Assembly (NCBI GenBank): GCA_017462985.1
Contig: JAFTQB010000062.1
Span: 1-44,059 of the forward strand
Length of the DNA stretch: 44,059 nt
Reading direction: 5' to 3'
Source: Clostridia bacterium
Lineage (GTDB): Bacteria > Bacillota > Clostridia > Christensenellales > Borkfalkiaceae
Part shown: positions 13,889-23,056 of the stretch, piece after piece
Numbering within the stretch: the stretch's first letter is position 1
Layout of the letters: the number at the start of each line of letters is the position of its first letter
Position numbers and translations under genes: made by a program
The notes under the pieces: generated by a model
The model's database searches: none
Told to the model about the DNA's origin: nothing
The model's input: only the letters and a program-made list of their open reading frames with translations

Positions 13889-14758
13889 TTAAGGACGGTA
13901 CAAACGAAGCCCCTTGCAAACCTTTGCTTCGAATACCGATTGATTATAATAAAGCTCGCCGTCAAGCTGCATCGTGCAAGGCTTTTCGGGAACGATCTTC
14001 ACGCAATCCGCTTTGAAATAACGCTTGGGCTTATATTTCATGATCTTGCCGCTCATCAGCATCATAAACGCCTTTATAATACTCCATTTGCTTTTAAAGC
14101 ATTCCACGACCATCACGTCGAGCTTGCCGTCGTCCAGTTTCGCAACAGGGCAAATTTCAATGCCGCCGCCGAACAGTCTGCCGTTGCAAGCCGCGCCGAT
14201 GAGCGTTTTGATTTGAAAGGTTTCCCCTTCGCATTCCACCGTCGTATCGTAGCCGTGGAATTTGAATAAACTGACGATCAGACTTTTGAGATATTTAAGT
14301 TTTCCGCGTCCTTTGCCTTGATTGCAACGTTCCAAAACGTCTACGTCGATTCCGATTCCCGCCACGTTCATACAGCGAATCCCGTTGACTTCCAAATAAT
14401 CGGTCGGCTTACATTCGCCGTGCAAGATGATCTCCACCGCTTTTTTAATATCGTAGGGGATTCCCGCCGAAACGACGAAATCGTTGCCCGTGCCGAGGGG
14501 AATGATTCCGAAATCACATTTTTCCACATCGCGAATCCCGTTCAATACGTCGTGAACGGAGCCGTCGCCGCCGACGGCGATGAGTTTCACGCCCTCTTCT
14601 TTGGTAAGCTCCACGGCAATTTCCTTGCCCTCGCCCGCGCGAGTTGTTTCGTGAATCTGATATTCCTCGCCCGCTTCTTCAAAGCAACGCTTGATCGTAT
14701 TCAGCATACGACGCACTTTCTTATCCCCCGCCTTGGGGTTAATGATCATATGGTACAT
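13889..14758 (-). CDS. Diacylglycerol/lipid kinase (YegS/DagK family)
   Basis: The ATG at 14758 is chosen because AAAAGGAA lies 7 nt upstream and the protein then begins directly with the conserved MYHMIINPKAGDKK strand. The open frame extends further upstream without support. Family motifs are GGDGSVHDVLNG (nucleotide binding) and PLGTGNDF, and the C-terminal DAGK lobe carries GRLFGGGIEICP and DGKLDVMVVE. Such enzymes phosphorylate diacylglycerol or related lipids at the membrane for recycling into phospholipid synthesis. At 289 residues the length is normal. It is expressed from a promoter back-to-back with that of cca. Confidence 0.93.
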   Translation of the reverse strand: MYHMIINPKAGDKKVRRMLNTIKRCFEEAGEEYQIHETTRAGEGKEIAVELTKEEGVKLIAVGGDGSVHDVLNGIRDVEKCDFGIIPLGTGNDFVVSAGIPYDIKKAVEIILHGECKPTDYLEVNGIRCMNVAGIGIDVDVLERCNQGKGRGKLKYLKSLIVSLFKFHGYDTTVECEGETFQIKTLIGAACNGRLFGGGIEICPVAKLDDGKLDVMVVECFKSKWSIIKAFMMLMSGKIMKYKPKRYFKADCVKIVPEKPCTMQLDGELYYNQSVFEAKVCKGLRLYRP

Positions 14759-14848
14759 TCTTTCGTTCCTTTTTTCGTAAATTTTCGCGGCAATTCGCCC
14801 GCGGCATAGCATAAAAAAGTATATTCTTTCCTATTTTTTTACATATCT

Positions 14849-14877
14849 ATTATATAACACTTTGATAATAATTGCAA
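14849..14877 (-). promoter_or_regulatory. Promoter of the lipid kinase operon, sharing its -35 hexamer with the cca promoter
   Basis: On the minus strand TTGCAA (14877-14872) and TATAAT (14854-14849) are separated by 17 bp. The hexamer TTGCAA is self-complementary and is also the -35 box of the divergent cca promoter. Confidence 0.75.
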
Positions 14878-14900
14878 ATTATTTTTCGATTTGGTATAAT
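14872..14900 (+). promoter_or_regulatory. Promoter of cca
   Basis: TTGCAA (14872-14877) and TATAAT (14895-14900) are separated by 17 bp, with TGG extending the -10 box. The start near 14907 rules out use of the GTG at about 14908. Confidence 0.8.
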
Positions 14901-14940
14901 TTTTATTGTGAAAAAAGAACGAAATTTTCGGGAAAACGCT

Positions 14941-16287
14941 ATGAAAAGACTTTTAAGCGACAATTTGACCGTCCTCGCGCGCGCCTGCCCCAAGCCTTTA
15001 TACCTCGTCGGTGGGTTCGTGAGAGATTATTTATGTGGTTTACGGGCAAAAAAATTTGATTACGATATTTGCGGACCGATGCTTGCAGAAGAATTTGCGG
15101 CGATCGCGCAAGCAAACGGCTTCATTCAAAAAGCCGTTTATAAACACACGGGCACGGTGAAGCTTTCCGACGGTGCGGGCAACGATTACGAATACACCTG
15201 CTTTCGCTCGGATAAATATATCCGCGGCGAACATACCCCTGCGGAAATTTATTTCACTGAGGATATCGTTTTGGACGCGCGGCGGCGGGATTTTACCGCT
15301 AACGCCGTATATTACGACGTCGCGGGCGAACGGTTTGTCGATCCCCTCGGCGGTATTGCCGCGATCAAGGAAAAACGCCTGACCGCCGTGGATAAAGCGG
15401 ACAAGGTGTTCGGAGAGGACGGGCTTCGGCTGATGCGCCTCGCAAGGTTTTGCGCGCAGCTTGGATTTACGCCCGACGAAGAAGCGTTTTCGGGCGCGAA
15501 AGCGCACGCAGAGCTTATCGACGATATCTCGCCCGAACGCATTTTTTCAGAATTGGGACAAATTCTTGCCGCCGACGAAAAATACGGCGTAGCGGACGGG
15601 CATTATCTAGGCTTGCAGGTTTTGGAGCGCATCGGCGTTTTTGAGCGTATTTTTCCCGAACTTGCCAAAGGAAAAGGGCTAGCACAGCGCGCCGATTTTC
15701 ACCGCTACGACGTTTTGGAACATTCTTTCCGCGCTGTGAAATACGCCCCGCCGAGCGTACGGCTCGCCGCGCTTTTACACGACGTGGGAAAGCCTCTTTG
15801 TATGCTTCGCGACGGCAACGCGCACGCGCACCCCGTAGAAGGCGAAACGCTCGCAAAAGAAATTTTAACGCGCTTGAAAGCGCCAAAAAAACTGACGGAA
15901 CGAATCTGCGCGCTCGTTCGGTGGCATATGTATGATTTCGATTGTAAGACGGGCGAAAACAAGCTCAAACGGTTTTTTGTGGACCACAGCGAGCTGATCG
16001 ATGAGCTACTTTTGTTAAAGCAAGCGGATTTTTCCGGCTGTACGGACGATCTCTCGACGGCGCCCACCGTGGAAAAATGGCAAACGCTTTTAAAAAAGAT
16101 GCGTTCCGAGGGCGCGCCGATGAGCTTAAAAGCGCTTGCGGTAACGGGAAAAGACTTGCTTGGACGCGTACCTGCCCCCCGCATTTCCGACGCGCTGCAC
16201 GCGCTTTTGTATCATGCGGTTTGCAACCCGCAGGATAATACGAAAGAACGCTTGCTGAAAATCCTACCGAAAGAATTTTTAATTTAA
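14941..16287 (+). CDS. cca: CCA tRNA nucleotidyltransferase
   Basis: The ATG at 14941 is chosen because the promoter lies immediately upstream and the nucleotidyltransferase motif begins about 20 residues later. The head domain has YLVGGFVRDYLCG (GG at 24-25) and the catalytic DxD in KFDYDI (D40, D42). Further marks are RRRDFTANAVYYD and the RLMRLARFCAQLGF helix. The C-terminal half is an HD-type domain (LLHDVGKPL, ALVRWHMYDF). The enzyme adds or repairs the 3' CCA end of tRNAs. The 448-residue length is typical of the bacterial HD-containing class. The ribosome-binding site is weak (GGGA). Convergent with glpK across a shared terminator. Confidence 0.94.
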   Translation: MKRLLSDNLTVLARACPKPLYLVGGFVRDYLCGLRAKKFDYDICGPMLAEEFAAIAQANGFIQKAVYKHTGTVKLSDGAGNDYEYTCFRSDKYIRGEHTPAEIYFTEDIVLDARRRDFTANAVYYDVAGERFVDPLGGIAAIKEKRLTAVDKADKVFGEDGLRLMRLARFCAQLGFTPDEEAFSGAKAHAELIDDISPERIFSELGQILAADEKYGVADGHYLGLQVLERIGVFERIFPELAKGKGLAQRADFHRYDVLEHSFRAVKYAPPSVRLAALLHDVGKPLCMLRDGNAHAHPVEGETLAKEILTRLKAPKKLTERICALVRWHMYDFDCKTGENKLKRFFVDHSELIDELLLLKQADFSGCTDDLSTAPTVEKWQTLLKKMRSEGAPMSLKALAVTGKDLLGRVPAPRISDALHALLYHAVCNPQDNTKERLLKILPKEFLI

Positions 16288-16293
16288 CGAAAT

Positions 16294-16333
16294 AAAAAAC
16301 GAGCCTCACGCAATTGCATGAGGCTCGTTTTTT
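16294..16333. terminator. Bidirectional terminator between cca and glpK
   Basis: AAAAAACGAGCCTCA and TGAGGCTCGTTTTTT arms surround CGCAATTGCA. The T-run overlaps the glpK stop codon. Confidence 0.92.
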
Positions 16334-17816
16334 ATTCTTCCCAACCAAGACTGCGTTCCACAGCTTTGTGCCATTTTTTCATTTTCGCTTCCGCCGCCGC
16401 GCCGTCCATATTCGGCGCGTACACCTTTTCCACTTTTCGAAGCGCTTTGATCTCCGCTTCGTCCTTCCATACGCCCACCGTCAAGCCCGCAAGCGAAGCC
16501 GCGCCGAGCGCCGTCGTTTCGTGAAGCAACGGCTTGATTACCTCTACGCCCAAAATATCCGCTTGAAACTGCATCAAAAAACCGTCGCGGGAAGCGCCGC
16601 CGTCCACCTTTAAGCCTTTGAGCAAAGCGCCCGTATCCCGTTGCATTGCGTGCACCAAGTCTGCCGATTGATAGGCGATGGATTCCTGTGCCGCACGAAT
16701 GATATGCTCCCGCTTCGTGCCGCGCGTAATACCTACGATCGTGCCCCTTGCATACATATCCCAATAGGGCGCGCCGATTCCCGTGAATGCGGGAACGATA
16801 TACACGCCGCCCGTATCTTCCACCTTTTTCGCATAGTATTCCGCGTCGCGGCTTTCTGCAAAAAACCGCATTTCGTCGCGCAGCCATTGGATCACCGCGC
16901 CGCCGATGAATACGCTTCCTTCCAAGACATATTGCACCCGTTGCCCCTTTCGCGTGGCGGCGATCGTCGTCAAAAGCCCGTTCTCGCTCTTGGGGCATTC
17001 CTCGCCCGCGTTCATCAATAAAAAGCAACCCGTGCCGTAGGTATTCTTGGCTTCCCCTTTTTCAAAACAGCCCTGCCCGAACAGCGCCGCCTGTTGATCG
17101 CCCGCGATCCCCGCGATGGGAATTTTGCAACCCGCAATCTCGGTATAGCCGTAGATCTCGCCCGAACTTTTCACGTTAGGCAGCATACTTTTCGGAACGC
17201 CGAACAGCTTCAACATTTCCTCGTCCCACGAAAGCGTTTTGATGTTGAAAAGCATCGTCCGCGAAGCGTTCGTCATATCCGTTGCGTGCACCGCGCCGTT
17301 CGTCAGCTTCCAAACGAGCCAGCTATCCACCGTGCCGAACAGCAATTCTCCCTTTTCCGCTTTTTCCCGCGCGCCTTCTACGTTATCCAATATCCATTTG
17401 ATTTTGCTCGCGGAAAAATACGCGTCGGGAATCAAGCCCGTGCGTTCGCAAATCAGCTCCGCATAGCCGTCCGCTTTTAATTGATCGATCGTTTTCGCCG
17501 TACGGCGGCATTGCCAAACGATAGCGTTATAGACGGGCTTGCCCGTCGACCGTTCCCAAACGACCGTCGTTTCGCGTTGGTTTGTAATTCCGATCGCCGC
17601 GATGTCTTTCGCGTCGATACCGCTCTTTGCCACCGCTTCCATCATCACGCCGTACTGGCTCGACCAGATATCCATCGGATCGTGTTCCACCCAGCCCTCG
17701 GCGGGATAAATTTGCGCAAATTCACGATTGACGATGGCAATAATATTTTGCCGTTCGTCGACGATCGCCGCGCGCGAGCTTGTCGTGCCTTGATCAAGCG
17801 TAAGAATATATTTCAT
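16332..17816 (-). CDS. glpK: Glycerol kinase
   Basis: A full-length 494-residue FGGY kinase. [18 protein letters not shown] is the N-terminal phosphate loop, [11 protein letters not shown] and [13 protein letters not shown] are GlpK-specific, and [13 protein letters not shown] and [18 protein letters not shown] complete the signature. It makes sn-glycerol-3-phosphate from glycerol and ATP, feeding glycolysis or phospholipid synthesis. The start codon overlaps the MATE stop codon in an ATGA, so the two are translationally coupled. No glpF or glpD is in view, so the pairing with a MATE pump is unusual. Confidence 0.97.
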   Translation of the reverse strand: MKYILTLDQGTTSSRAAIVDERQNIIAIVNREFAQIYPAEGWVEHDPMDIWSSQYGVMMEAVAKSGIDAKDIAAIGITNQRETTVVWERSTGKPVYNAIVWQCRRTAKTIDQLKADGYAELICERTGLIPDAYFSASKIKWILDNVEGAREKAEKGELLFGTVDSWLVWKLTNGAVHATDMTNASRTMLFNIKTLSWDEEMLKLFGVPKSMLPNVKSSGEIYGYTEIAGCKIPIAGIAGDQQAALFGQGCFEKGEAKNTYGTGCFLLMNAGEECPKSENGLLTTIAATRKGQRVQYVLEGSVFIGGAVIQWLRDEMRFFAESRDAEYYAKKVEDTGGVYIVPAFTGIGAPYWDMYARGTIVGITRGTKREHIIRAAQESIAYQSADLVHAMQRDTGALLKGLKVDGGASRDGFLMQFQADILGVEVIKPLLHETTALGAASLAGLTVGVWKDEAEIKALRKVEKVYAPNMDGAAAEAKMKKWHKAVERSLGWEE

Positions 17817-19186
17817 TCCGTTTCCCCCTTTTTTGCGGAAATTTTATCAAAGTTATGCACCCAATCACTTGAAAAATACAGTGCCAGAAAGAATATGCAA
17901 CTGATCGCCCAAGTGGCGGGATAGATGATATACACGAATAAAATATCGTGCAAAATCGAAAGCAACACGGTGAGAGAGATCACCCTGAGCACGCACCAAC
18001 AGGAAAGCATAACGAACATCGGGACGTTCGGTTTTCCCGCGCCGCGAAATACCCCGCCGATCGCGTGCGCCAGCGCAAGCAGACAATAAAACAGCGCTTC
18101 CACCCTACATTGCCGCGCGCCGTTTGCAATCACCGCGCTATCCGAAGTGAACAGCGAAATGAAAAACTCGCCGCCAAAAAAGATCACTACGCCGATGATC
18201 TCCGCAATGATCACCGAACATAGAATCCCAAACCTCGCGCCCGATTTGGCGCGCTCGTATTCCTTTGCGCCGAGGTTTTGACCGATAAAGGTGGTGAGCG
18301 CCATCGAAAAACAGGTGATGGGCAAAAAGGCAAAGCCTTCGATTTTCGCATAGCACCCTACGCCCGAAATGATCGCCTCGCTTTCAAACGAATTGATATG
18401 CCGTTGCACGAACAGGTTGGCGATTGCGATGACGGAATTTTGCACGCCCGAGGGAAGCCCATAGCGCAAAATGCGGCTGAGCATACCTTTTTCGAAGCGG
18501 ATCTCGCCGAGTTTCAAACGGTAGACTTCTTTACAGGAAACGAGGCGAATAAAGCAAAGAAGCGCGCTAACGCCCTGCGAGATGACCGTTGCCGCCGCAG
18601 CCGCCCAAACGCCCCAACCGAAAACGCCGACGAACAAAAGATCCAAACCGACGTTCAAACAAGAAGAAAAGATCAAATAATACAGCGGGCGTTTGCTATC
18701 CCCCACCGCCTGCAAAATGCCGACGAAAATATTATAAAGCACCGCCGTGAAAGCGCCGCCGAAATACACGGAAAAATATTCCACCGAATAGGGCATAATC
18801 GTTTCGGGCGTATCCAAAAGCCGCAAAATAAACGGCGCAAGCAAGCACCCGAAAACGGATAAAAGCACGCCCGCCACCAACCCGAACGCAACGTCCGTAT
18901 GAATGGCTTTTCGCATTTTACCGTATTCCTTTGCCCCGAAATATTTCGAGATGACTACCCCCGCCCCGATCGCCATGCCGTTGAAAAATCCGATCATCAA
19001 AAACACGAGGTTGCCCGATGAAGAAACGGACGCGAGCGCCTCAGGCAAAAAATGCCCGACGATGATCGTATCGGCGGTATTATAAAGTTGCTGAAAAAGG
19101 TTGCTCAAAAAAATCGGCAACGCAAAAAACAACAAACTCCGTTTGATCGGGCCTTCCGTTAAAGACCGCTTTACCTGCTCTTCCAT
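17813..19186 (-). CDS. MATE family efflux transporter
   Basis: The protein has 457 residues with about twelve membrane helices in two related halves. Typical MATE features are [29 protein letters not shown]... at the N-terminus, the [20 protein letters not shown] block and the equivalent [16 protein letters not shown] block in the second half. MATE pumps export cationic compounds using Na+ or H+ gradients. The substrate is not predictable. It overlaps glpK by 4 nt. The 61-nt gap to galK is filled by a terminator and leaves no room for a promoter, so expression comes from read-through or from a promoter inside galK. Confidence 0.93.
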   Translation of the reverse strand: MEEQVKRSLTEGPIKRSLLFFALPIFLSNLFQQLYNTADTIIVGHFLPEALASVSSSGNLVFLMIGFFNGMAIGAGVVISKYFGAKEYGKMRKAIHTDVAFGLVAGVLLSVFGCLLAPFILRLLDTPETIMPYSVEYFSVYFGGAFTAVLYNIFVGILQAVGDSKRPLYYLIFSSCLNVGLDLLFVGVFGWGVWAAAAATVISQGVSALLCFIRLVSCKEVYRLKLGEIRFEKGMLSRILRYGLPSGVQNSVIAIANLFVQRHINSFESEAIISGVGCYAKIEGFAFLPITCFSMALTTFIGQNLGAKEYERAKSGARFGILCSVIIAEIIGVVIFFGGEFFISLFTSDSAVIANGARQCRVEALFYCLLALAHAIGGVFRGAGKPNVPMFVMLSCWCVLRVISLTVLLSILHDILFVYIIYPATWAISCIFFLALYFSSDWVHNFDKISAKKGETE

Positions 19187-19205
19187 ACCTCACTGCTCCG
19201 CACGC

Positions 19206-19238
19206 AAAAAATCCGCCTTGCGATTTGCGCAAAGCGGA
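19206..19238 (-). terminator. Terminator after galK
   Basis: On the minus strand TCCGCTTTGCG / CGCAAGGCGGA (loop CAAAT) is followed by six T. Confidence 0.85.
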
Positions 19239-19247
19239 AAGAATTTT

Positions 19248-20405
19248 TTAGAATTTTTCTACCGTAACGCCGTCCTCGATCGAGGTTTCGTAGAAGCTCG
19301 CCTTATAGCCGATCGCTTCGTAATACGCGCCGCCCACGCGCTTGATAAAGCCGTCCACCGCCGTCTTTTTCACGATCGAAATGGTGCAGCCGCCAAAACC
19401 CGCGCCGATCATGCGCGAGCCCAAGCAATCCTTTTCTTTTCTTGCAAGCGCGCTCAGCGTATCCAATTCCCTGCCCGTTACTTCGTAAAGATCACGCAAG
19501 CTATAATGGCTTTCGTTTAACAGCCGTCCAAGCTCCACAATATCGCCCGCCTTGAGCGCCGCCACTGCGTCTTTGACGCGTTGACATTCCTCTACGACGT
19601 GCTCCGCGCGCTTTGCAATGATCCCCGAAAGCACGTATTTCACTTCGTTGAAATCCTGCGGCGTAAGCTCGGCAAGGCTATTGATCTGTTTCACCTCGCG
19701 AATGGCTTTGAGCGCCGTTTCCACTTCCTGACGGCGAATGTTGTATTTGCTTTCCACCAAGTTATGCGGCTTGTTGCAATTCGCCACGACGAGGCAATAC
19801 GCGCCCAGTTTCAAGGGAACGTATTCGTATTCGAGCGTAGAGCAATCGAGAAGCACCGCATGATCCTTTTTTCCCATTGCGGAAGCAAACTGATCCATGA
19901 TCCCGCAGTTTACGCCCGCGTATTGGCTTTCCGCCTTTTGACCGATCAACGCGAGGTGCACCTTGTCGTATTCCACTCCCGCGAGTTCGCAAAGCGCGAC
20001 GCCCGTCGCCACTTCGATCGCCGCCGACGAAGAAAGCCCGCTTCCGAACGGCACCGTGCAATCGTAGAAAAGATCGCATCCGACGATCGGCGTGCCTTCC
20101 TGCTGCAAATAATACGCCACGCCCGCTTGATAGTTGCCAAGCTTCAACGAACGGTAGTTATCGAGCATATCGATATCCAAAACGATGATTTCGGGTATCC
20201 CGCGAAGCAGAATACGAATTACTTTTAAGCCGTTCGCCCTCGCATACACGTTACAGCGCAAGTTGAGCGCCGCGGGGAACACTTTCCCGCCGCAATAATC
20301 CACGTGTTCGCCGATGACGTTGATACGCCCCGCCGCCGTACACAAATGCGTAGCTTCCGCTCCGAAATTTTCTTGAAAACACTTCAACGCTTCCTGTCTT
20401 TCCAT
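19248..20405 (-). CDS. galK: Galactokinase
   Basis: A 385-residue GHMP kinase with all galactokinase marks: the substrate signature GRINVIGEHVDYCGG (usually GRVNLIGEHTDY), the ATP-binding PFGSGLSSSAA loop, CGIMDQFASAMG, and the C-terminal GAGFGGCTISIV. It phosphorylates galactose to galactose-1-phosphate, the first Leloir step. galT and galE are not in the window. AAGGAG lies 9 nt before the ATG and overlaps the end of lgt (3-nt gap), so the gene is co-transcribed with lgt. The GH2 glycosidase at 27926-29668 could supply galactose, but that link is inference. Confidence 0.95.
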   Translation of the reverse strand: MERQEALKCFQENFGAEATHLCTAAGRINVIGEHVDYCGGKVFPAALNLRCNVYARANGLKVIRILLRGIPEIIVLDIDMLDNYRSLKLGNYQAGVAYYLQQEGTPIVGCDLFYDCTVPFGSGLSSSAAIEVATGVALCELAGVEYDKVHLALIGQKAESQYAGVNCGIMDQFASAMGKKDHAVLLDCSTLEYEYVPLKLGAYCLVVANCNKPHNLVESKYNIRRQEVETALKAIREVKQINSLAELTPQDFNEVKYVLSGIIAKRAEHVVEECQRVKDAVAALKAGDIVELGRLLNESHYSLRDLYEVTGRELDTLSALARKEKDCLGSRMIGAGFGGCTISIVKKTAVDGFIKRVGGAYYEAIGYKASFYETSIEDGVTVEKF

Positions 20406-20408
20406 GAT

Positions 20409-21197
20409 TTATTTCTCCTTTCTTTTTCGTAAAAAACACCAAACGGCTATTGCCGTACCTGCCAAAATCAATAAAATCGCAACGAGCTGCGAAGGGCTTA
20501 AAAAGGAAACCACCGTCGCCCCTACGTCGTCCGCGCGGGCGTATTCGATAAAGAACCGCCAAAGCCCGTAAGCAAAGCAATATGCAATTGCGAGCGGGAA
20601 TTTTTTATCCCCTCTGTTTTTGATAAACAGCGCGATAAGCGCCGCCGCAAGCAAAAATAAAAAGATCGCTTCGAAAAGTTGCACGGGCACGACCTTTTGA
20701 TATCCGTACGTTTCCGTGTGCATCTCGATCCCGTACCATTCCTCCGTCGGCGCGCCGTGGCAACAGCCGCCGAACAGACAACCGATCCGCCCGAACGCGT
20801 GCGCCAAAGGCACGCAACACGCCGCGATATCCAAAATATCAAAAAAGCGTTTTTTCGGTTCGTCTTTATCTTTACAAAAACGCCCCGCGATAAAAAACCA
20901 AACGATTAAAAATACCGCTACGCCGCCGATCAAGCCGCCGAAAAAGGTTGCGCCCGTATTGGAAGCGATTTCGAAAACGCCGCTATCCATATAATTATAA
21001 AACGCCTGAAAAAGCACCGCCGAACCGTAGCCCAAAACGACGGATAAAAACGCACCCACGATCACGATCCTTTGAAGCGCGACGGAAAAGCCGAGCTTGA
21101 CCGTCATTTTATCCGCAACGAAAAAGACGGCGACAATGCCGACGAGCAAAAATATATCGTATAACGTCATTCCTAAAAATACGGGATCGGTATACAT
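20409..21197 (-). CDS. lgt: Prolipoprotein diacylglyceryl transferase
   Basis: The ATG at 21197 is chosen: the promoter is centred upstream at 21229-21257, and the protein then starts with the Lgt-like MYTDPVFLGMTLYDIFLLVG helix. The seven-helix membrane protein (262 residues) contains GATFFGGLIGG and the Lgt signature region AFGRIGCLFGGCCHG, with the conserved Arg next to a Gly/Cys-rich stretch. A C-terminal FFIEYARADD matches the family (FxxEFxRxPD in others). Lgt transfers diacylglycerol to the lipobox Cys of pre-lipoproteins, of which at least five are encoded in this window. The signature is somewhat divergent (GGCCHG instead of NGE). Confidence 0.85.
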   Translation of the reverse strand: MYTDPVFLGMTLYDIFLLVGIVAVFFVADKMTVKLGFSVALQRIVIVGAFLSVVLGYGSAVLFQAFYNYMDSGVFEIASNTGATFFGGLIGGVAVFLIVWFFIAGRFCKDKDEPKKRFFDILDIAACCVPLAHAFGRIGCLFGGCCHGAPTEEWYGIEMHTETYGYQKVVPVQLFEAIFLFLLAAALIALFIKNRGDKKFPLAIAYCFAYGLWRFFIEYARADDVGATVVSFLSPSQLVAILLILAGTAIAVWCFLRKRKEK

Positions 21198-21228
21198 GCC
21201 AATTCTCTCTTTTCCGTTAGTATCATCT

Positions 21229-21257
21229 ATTATATAACAAAACGCGCCGTTTGTCAA
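21229..21257 (-). promoter_or_regulatory. Perfect-consensus promoter of lgt-galK
   Basis: TTGACA (21257-21252) and TATAAT (21234-21229) are separated by 17 bp on the minus strand. Confidence 0.88.
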
Positions 21258-21317
21258 CAGCGCGCCTTTATTTTTACACAACTTTCTTTTTAATTTTCCT
21301 CTTTCGTAAAACCTACG

Positions 21318-21491
21318 TTACGCCACCTCTTTGACGACAAGGACAAACTTTTCACCGCTCGGCAGTTCGATATAAATGCCCTGTTCGAGCGATTGCGGCT
21401 TGCCTTCAAAGCAGGTCTTGACCATCGACAGAATATCCTGCGACATTTCCTTCACGGTAACCTTTTTCACTTTCGTTTCTTCGCATTGCAT
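21318..21491 (-). CDS. Small hypothetical protein (57 aa)
   Basis: The start at 21491 is preferred over an upstream in-frame ATG because GGAGG lies 8 nt before it; the upstream ATG itself overlaps that Shine-Dalgarno sequence. The product MQCEETKVKKVTVKEMSQDI... is hydrophilic, with a KTCFEGKPQSLEQG turn and a predicted beta hairpin YIELPSGEKFVLVVKEV at the end. I do not recognise it. A convincing promoter directly upstream (21527-21556) argues that it is a real gene and not a chance frame. Confidence 0.6.
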   Translation of the reverse strand: MQCEETKVKKVTVKEMSQDILSMVKTCFEGKPQSLEQGIYIELPSGEKFVLVVKEVA

Positions 21492-21526
21492 AAATGTATC
21501 CTCCATAAAGTAGATTTTGTACTATC

Positions 21527-21556
21527 ATTATAGCAAAGATTTATGCGCTTTTTCAA
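21527..21556 (-). promoter_or_regulatory. Promoter of the 57-aa gene
   Basis: TTGAAA (21556-21551) and TATAAT (21532-21527) on the minus strand are separated by 18 bp. Confidence 0.65.
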
Positions 21557-21665
21557 CAATTTTTACTGTCTTACTTTGTCGAAAAATAAGAAGGTTTGTC
21601 GCGGCTTGTCGCAAAGACATTTTTTGCGTAAAAACGCATTATTCGCCCCGAAAAAGAATACAAAT

Positions 21666-21694
21666 AAAAAAACCGCACCTTTTAAAAAGCGCGG
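21666..21694 (-). terminator. Terminator of the cold-shock gene
   Basis: On the minus strand CCGCGCTTTTT / AAAAGGTGCGG pairs with a small internal mismatch and ends in seven T. Confidence 0.7.
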
Positions 21695-21718
21695 ATTTTT
21701 TTAGGCTTTCCCTATCGC

Positions 21719-21934
21719 TTATTCGATCGCTTGTACGTTGATCGCGCGGAGCTTGGCGGGATTTTTGGGATCGACTTCCGTTTCATAGGTAACTTTTTGA
21801 CCCTCTTTGAGCGTTCTGTAGCCATCCGCTACGATCGCAGAGAAATGAACGAACACGTCGTCGCCACCCTCGTCGCCCGCAATAAAGCCGTAGCCCTTGC
21901 CGGCGTTAAACCATCTTACCGTTCCTTGACTCAT
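21719..21934 (-). CDS. csp: Cold-shock domain protein
   Basis: A 71-residue CspA-type OB-fold protein. [18 protein letters not shown] carries RNP1 (KGYGFI) and [10 protein letters not shown] carries RNP2. These bind single-stranded RNA or DNA and act as RNA chaperones. The ATG at 21934 has AGGAGG 10 nt upstream, whereas the open frame upstream has no support. The C-terminal part is slightly longer than in CspA ([17 protein letters not shown]). The promoter at 22028-22056 leaves a leader of about 85 nt, in keeping with the leaders typical of this family. Confidence 0.95.
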   Translation of the reverse strand: MSQGTVRWFNAGKGYGFIAGDEGGDDVFVHFSAIVADGYRTLKEGQKVTYETEVDPKNPAKLRAINVQAIE

Positions 21935-22027
21935 CTTCGGAGTACCTCCTCGTAAAATTTGTACCCCGATAAAACACGAAACATACAACTTCCCCCCGTA
22001 TCATGGCTTTCACCTAAGTACAAGTAT

Positions 22028-22056
22028 AGTATATCACATTTTTTTTGCGTTTGCAA
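22028..22056 (-). promoter_or_regulatory. Promoter of the cold-shock gene
   Basis: TTGCAA (22056-22051) and TATACT (22033-22028) on the minus strand are separated by 17 bp. Confidence 0.75.
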
Positions 22057-22097
22057 CAACTTTTGAAAAAATTTTTCGCGATTTTTTTCATTTTATA

Positions 22098-22126
22098 TAG
22101 ACAAACGCATAAAAAAAGGTTATAAT
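22098..22126 (+). promoter_or_regulatory. Promoter of uppP
   Basis: TAGACA (22098-22103) and TATAAT (22121-22126) are separated by 17 bp. The predicted leader is very short, with AAGGAG just downstream. Confidence 0.7.
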
Positions 22127-22147
22127 GGATTTATTTAAGGAGCACAT

Positions 22148-23005
22148 ATGGAATTTTTCGAAATATTAAAAGTGATTTTTCTCGGAATCGTGGAGGGCAT
22201 CACCGAATGGCTGCCCGTTTCCAGCACGGGGCATATGTTGCTCGTGGACGAACTCATCCCTTTAAACGCCACCGAAGCGTTTAAGGAAATGTTTACCGTC
22301 GTCGTTCAACTCGGCGCGATCCTCGCCGTCGTCGTTTTGTATTGGAAACGGCTGTTCCCGTGGAGGCGAGCGGAACGCGAAAACGGAAAGAGCAAGATCG
22401 TTGCTGATAAAGGCGTTTTCAGCCTTTGGGGAAAGGTACTCGTCGCGTGTATTCCCGCCGCCGTCATCGGCATTTTGTTCGACGATCTTTTGGAAGCGTA
22501 TCTGCATACCCCGCTCGTCATTTCCATCACGCTCATCGTTTACGGCGTTGCGTTCATCGCGATCGAAAAATGGAACGAAAAACGCGAGCTTCCCTTGCAA
22601 AGCGCTTCGGATATCGGTTATAAACACGCTCTTTTGATCGGCGCGTTTCAGGTGCTTTCGCTCATTCCCGGCACTTCCCGTTCGGGCGCGACGATCTTAG
22701 GCGCGCTCATCATCGGCGTCGCGCGGCCCGCGGGCGCGGAATTCACTTTCTTTTTGGCGATCCCCGTCATGCTGGGCGCAAGCGCGATCAAGCTTTTGAA
22801 ATTTTTCCTCAAAAGCGGCGGTTTTCTTCCCGCAGAGCTTGGGTATTTGCTCATCGGCGCGGCGGTTGCGTTCGCCGTATCCATGCTTGCGATCAAGTTC
22901 TTGACGGACTTTGTAAAAAAACACGATTTTAAGGTGTTCGGCTGGTACCGTATCGTCCTCGGAATCGTCGTGATCGCTACCATGGTCGTTCCAAATTGGT
23001 TTTAA
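22148..23005 (+). CDS. uppP: Undecaprenyl-diphosphatase
   Basis: A 285-residue BacA/UppP membrane phosphatase. The two conserved active-site blocks are EGITEWLPVSSTGHM near the N-terminus and PGTSRSGATI in the second half, each at the end of a re-entrant helix. It dephosphorylates undecaprenyl pyrophosphate so that the carrier lipid can be reused in peptidoglycan synthesis. Overproduction is associated with bacitracin resistance in other bacteria. AAGGAG precedes the ATG. Monocistronic, divergent from the cold-shock gene and convergent with the ATPase gene. Confidence 0.96.
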   Translation: MEFFEILKVIFLGIVEGITEWLPVSSTGHMLLVDELIPLNATEAFKEMFTVVVQLGAILAVVVLYWKRLFPWRRAERENGKSKIVADKGVFSLWGKVLVACIPAAVIGILFDDLLEAYLHTPLVISITLIVYGVAFIAIEKWNEKRELPLQSASDIGYKHALLIGAFQVLSLIPGTSRSGATILGALIIGVARPAGAEFTFFLAIPVMLGASAIKLLKFFLKSGGFLPAELGYLLIGAAVAFAVSMLAIKFLTDFVKKHDFKVFGWYRIVLGIVVIATMVVPNWF

Positions 23006-23021
23006 AGACAACCGAAAAACG

Positions 23022-23056
23022 AAAAAAATCGGAGCTTTTCAAAGCTCCGATTTTTT
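23022..23056. terminator. Bidirectional terminator between uppP and the ATPase gene
   Basis: AAAATCGGAGCTT / AAGCTCCGATTTT with a TTCA loop. It overlaps the stop codon of the convergent ATPase gene. Confidence 0.9.

Noticed and set aside
14908-14940. Upstream GTG as an alternative start of cca
   Set aside because: It coincides with the predicted transcription start and would add residues before the conserved nucleotidyltransferase motif.
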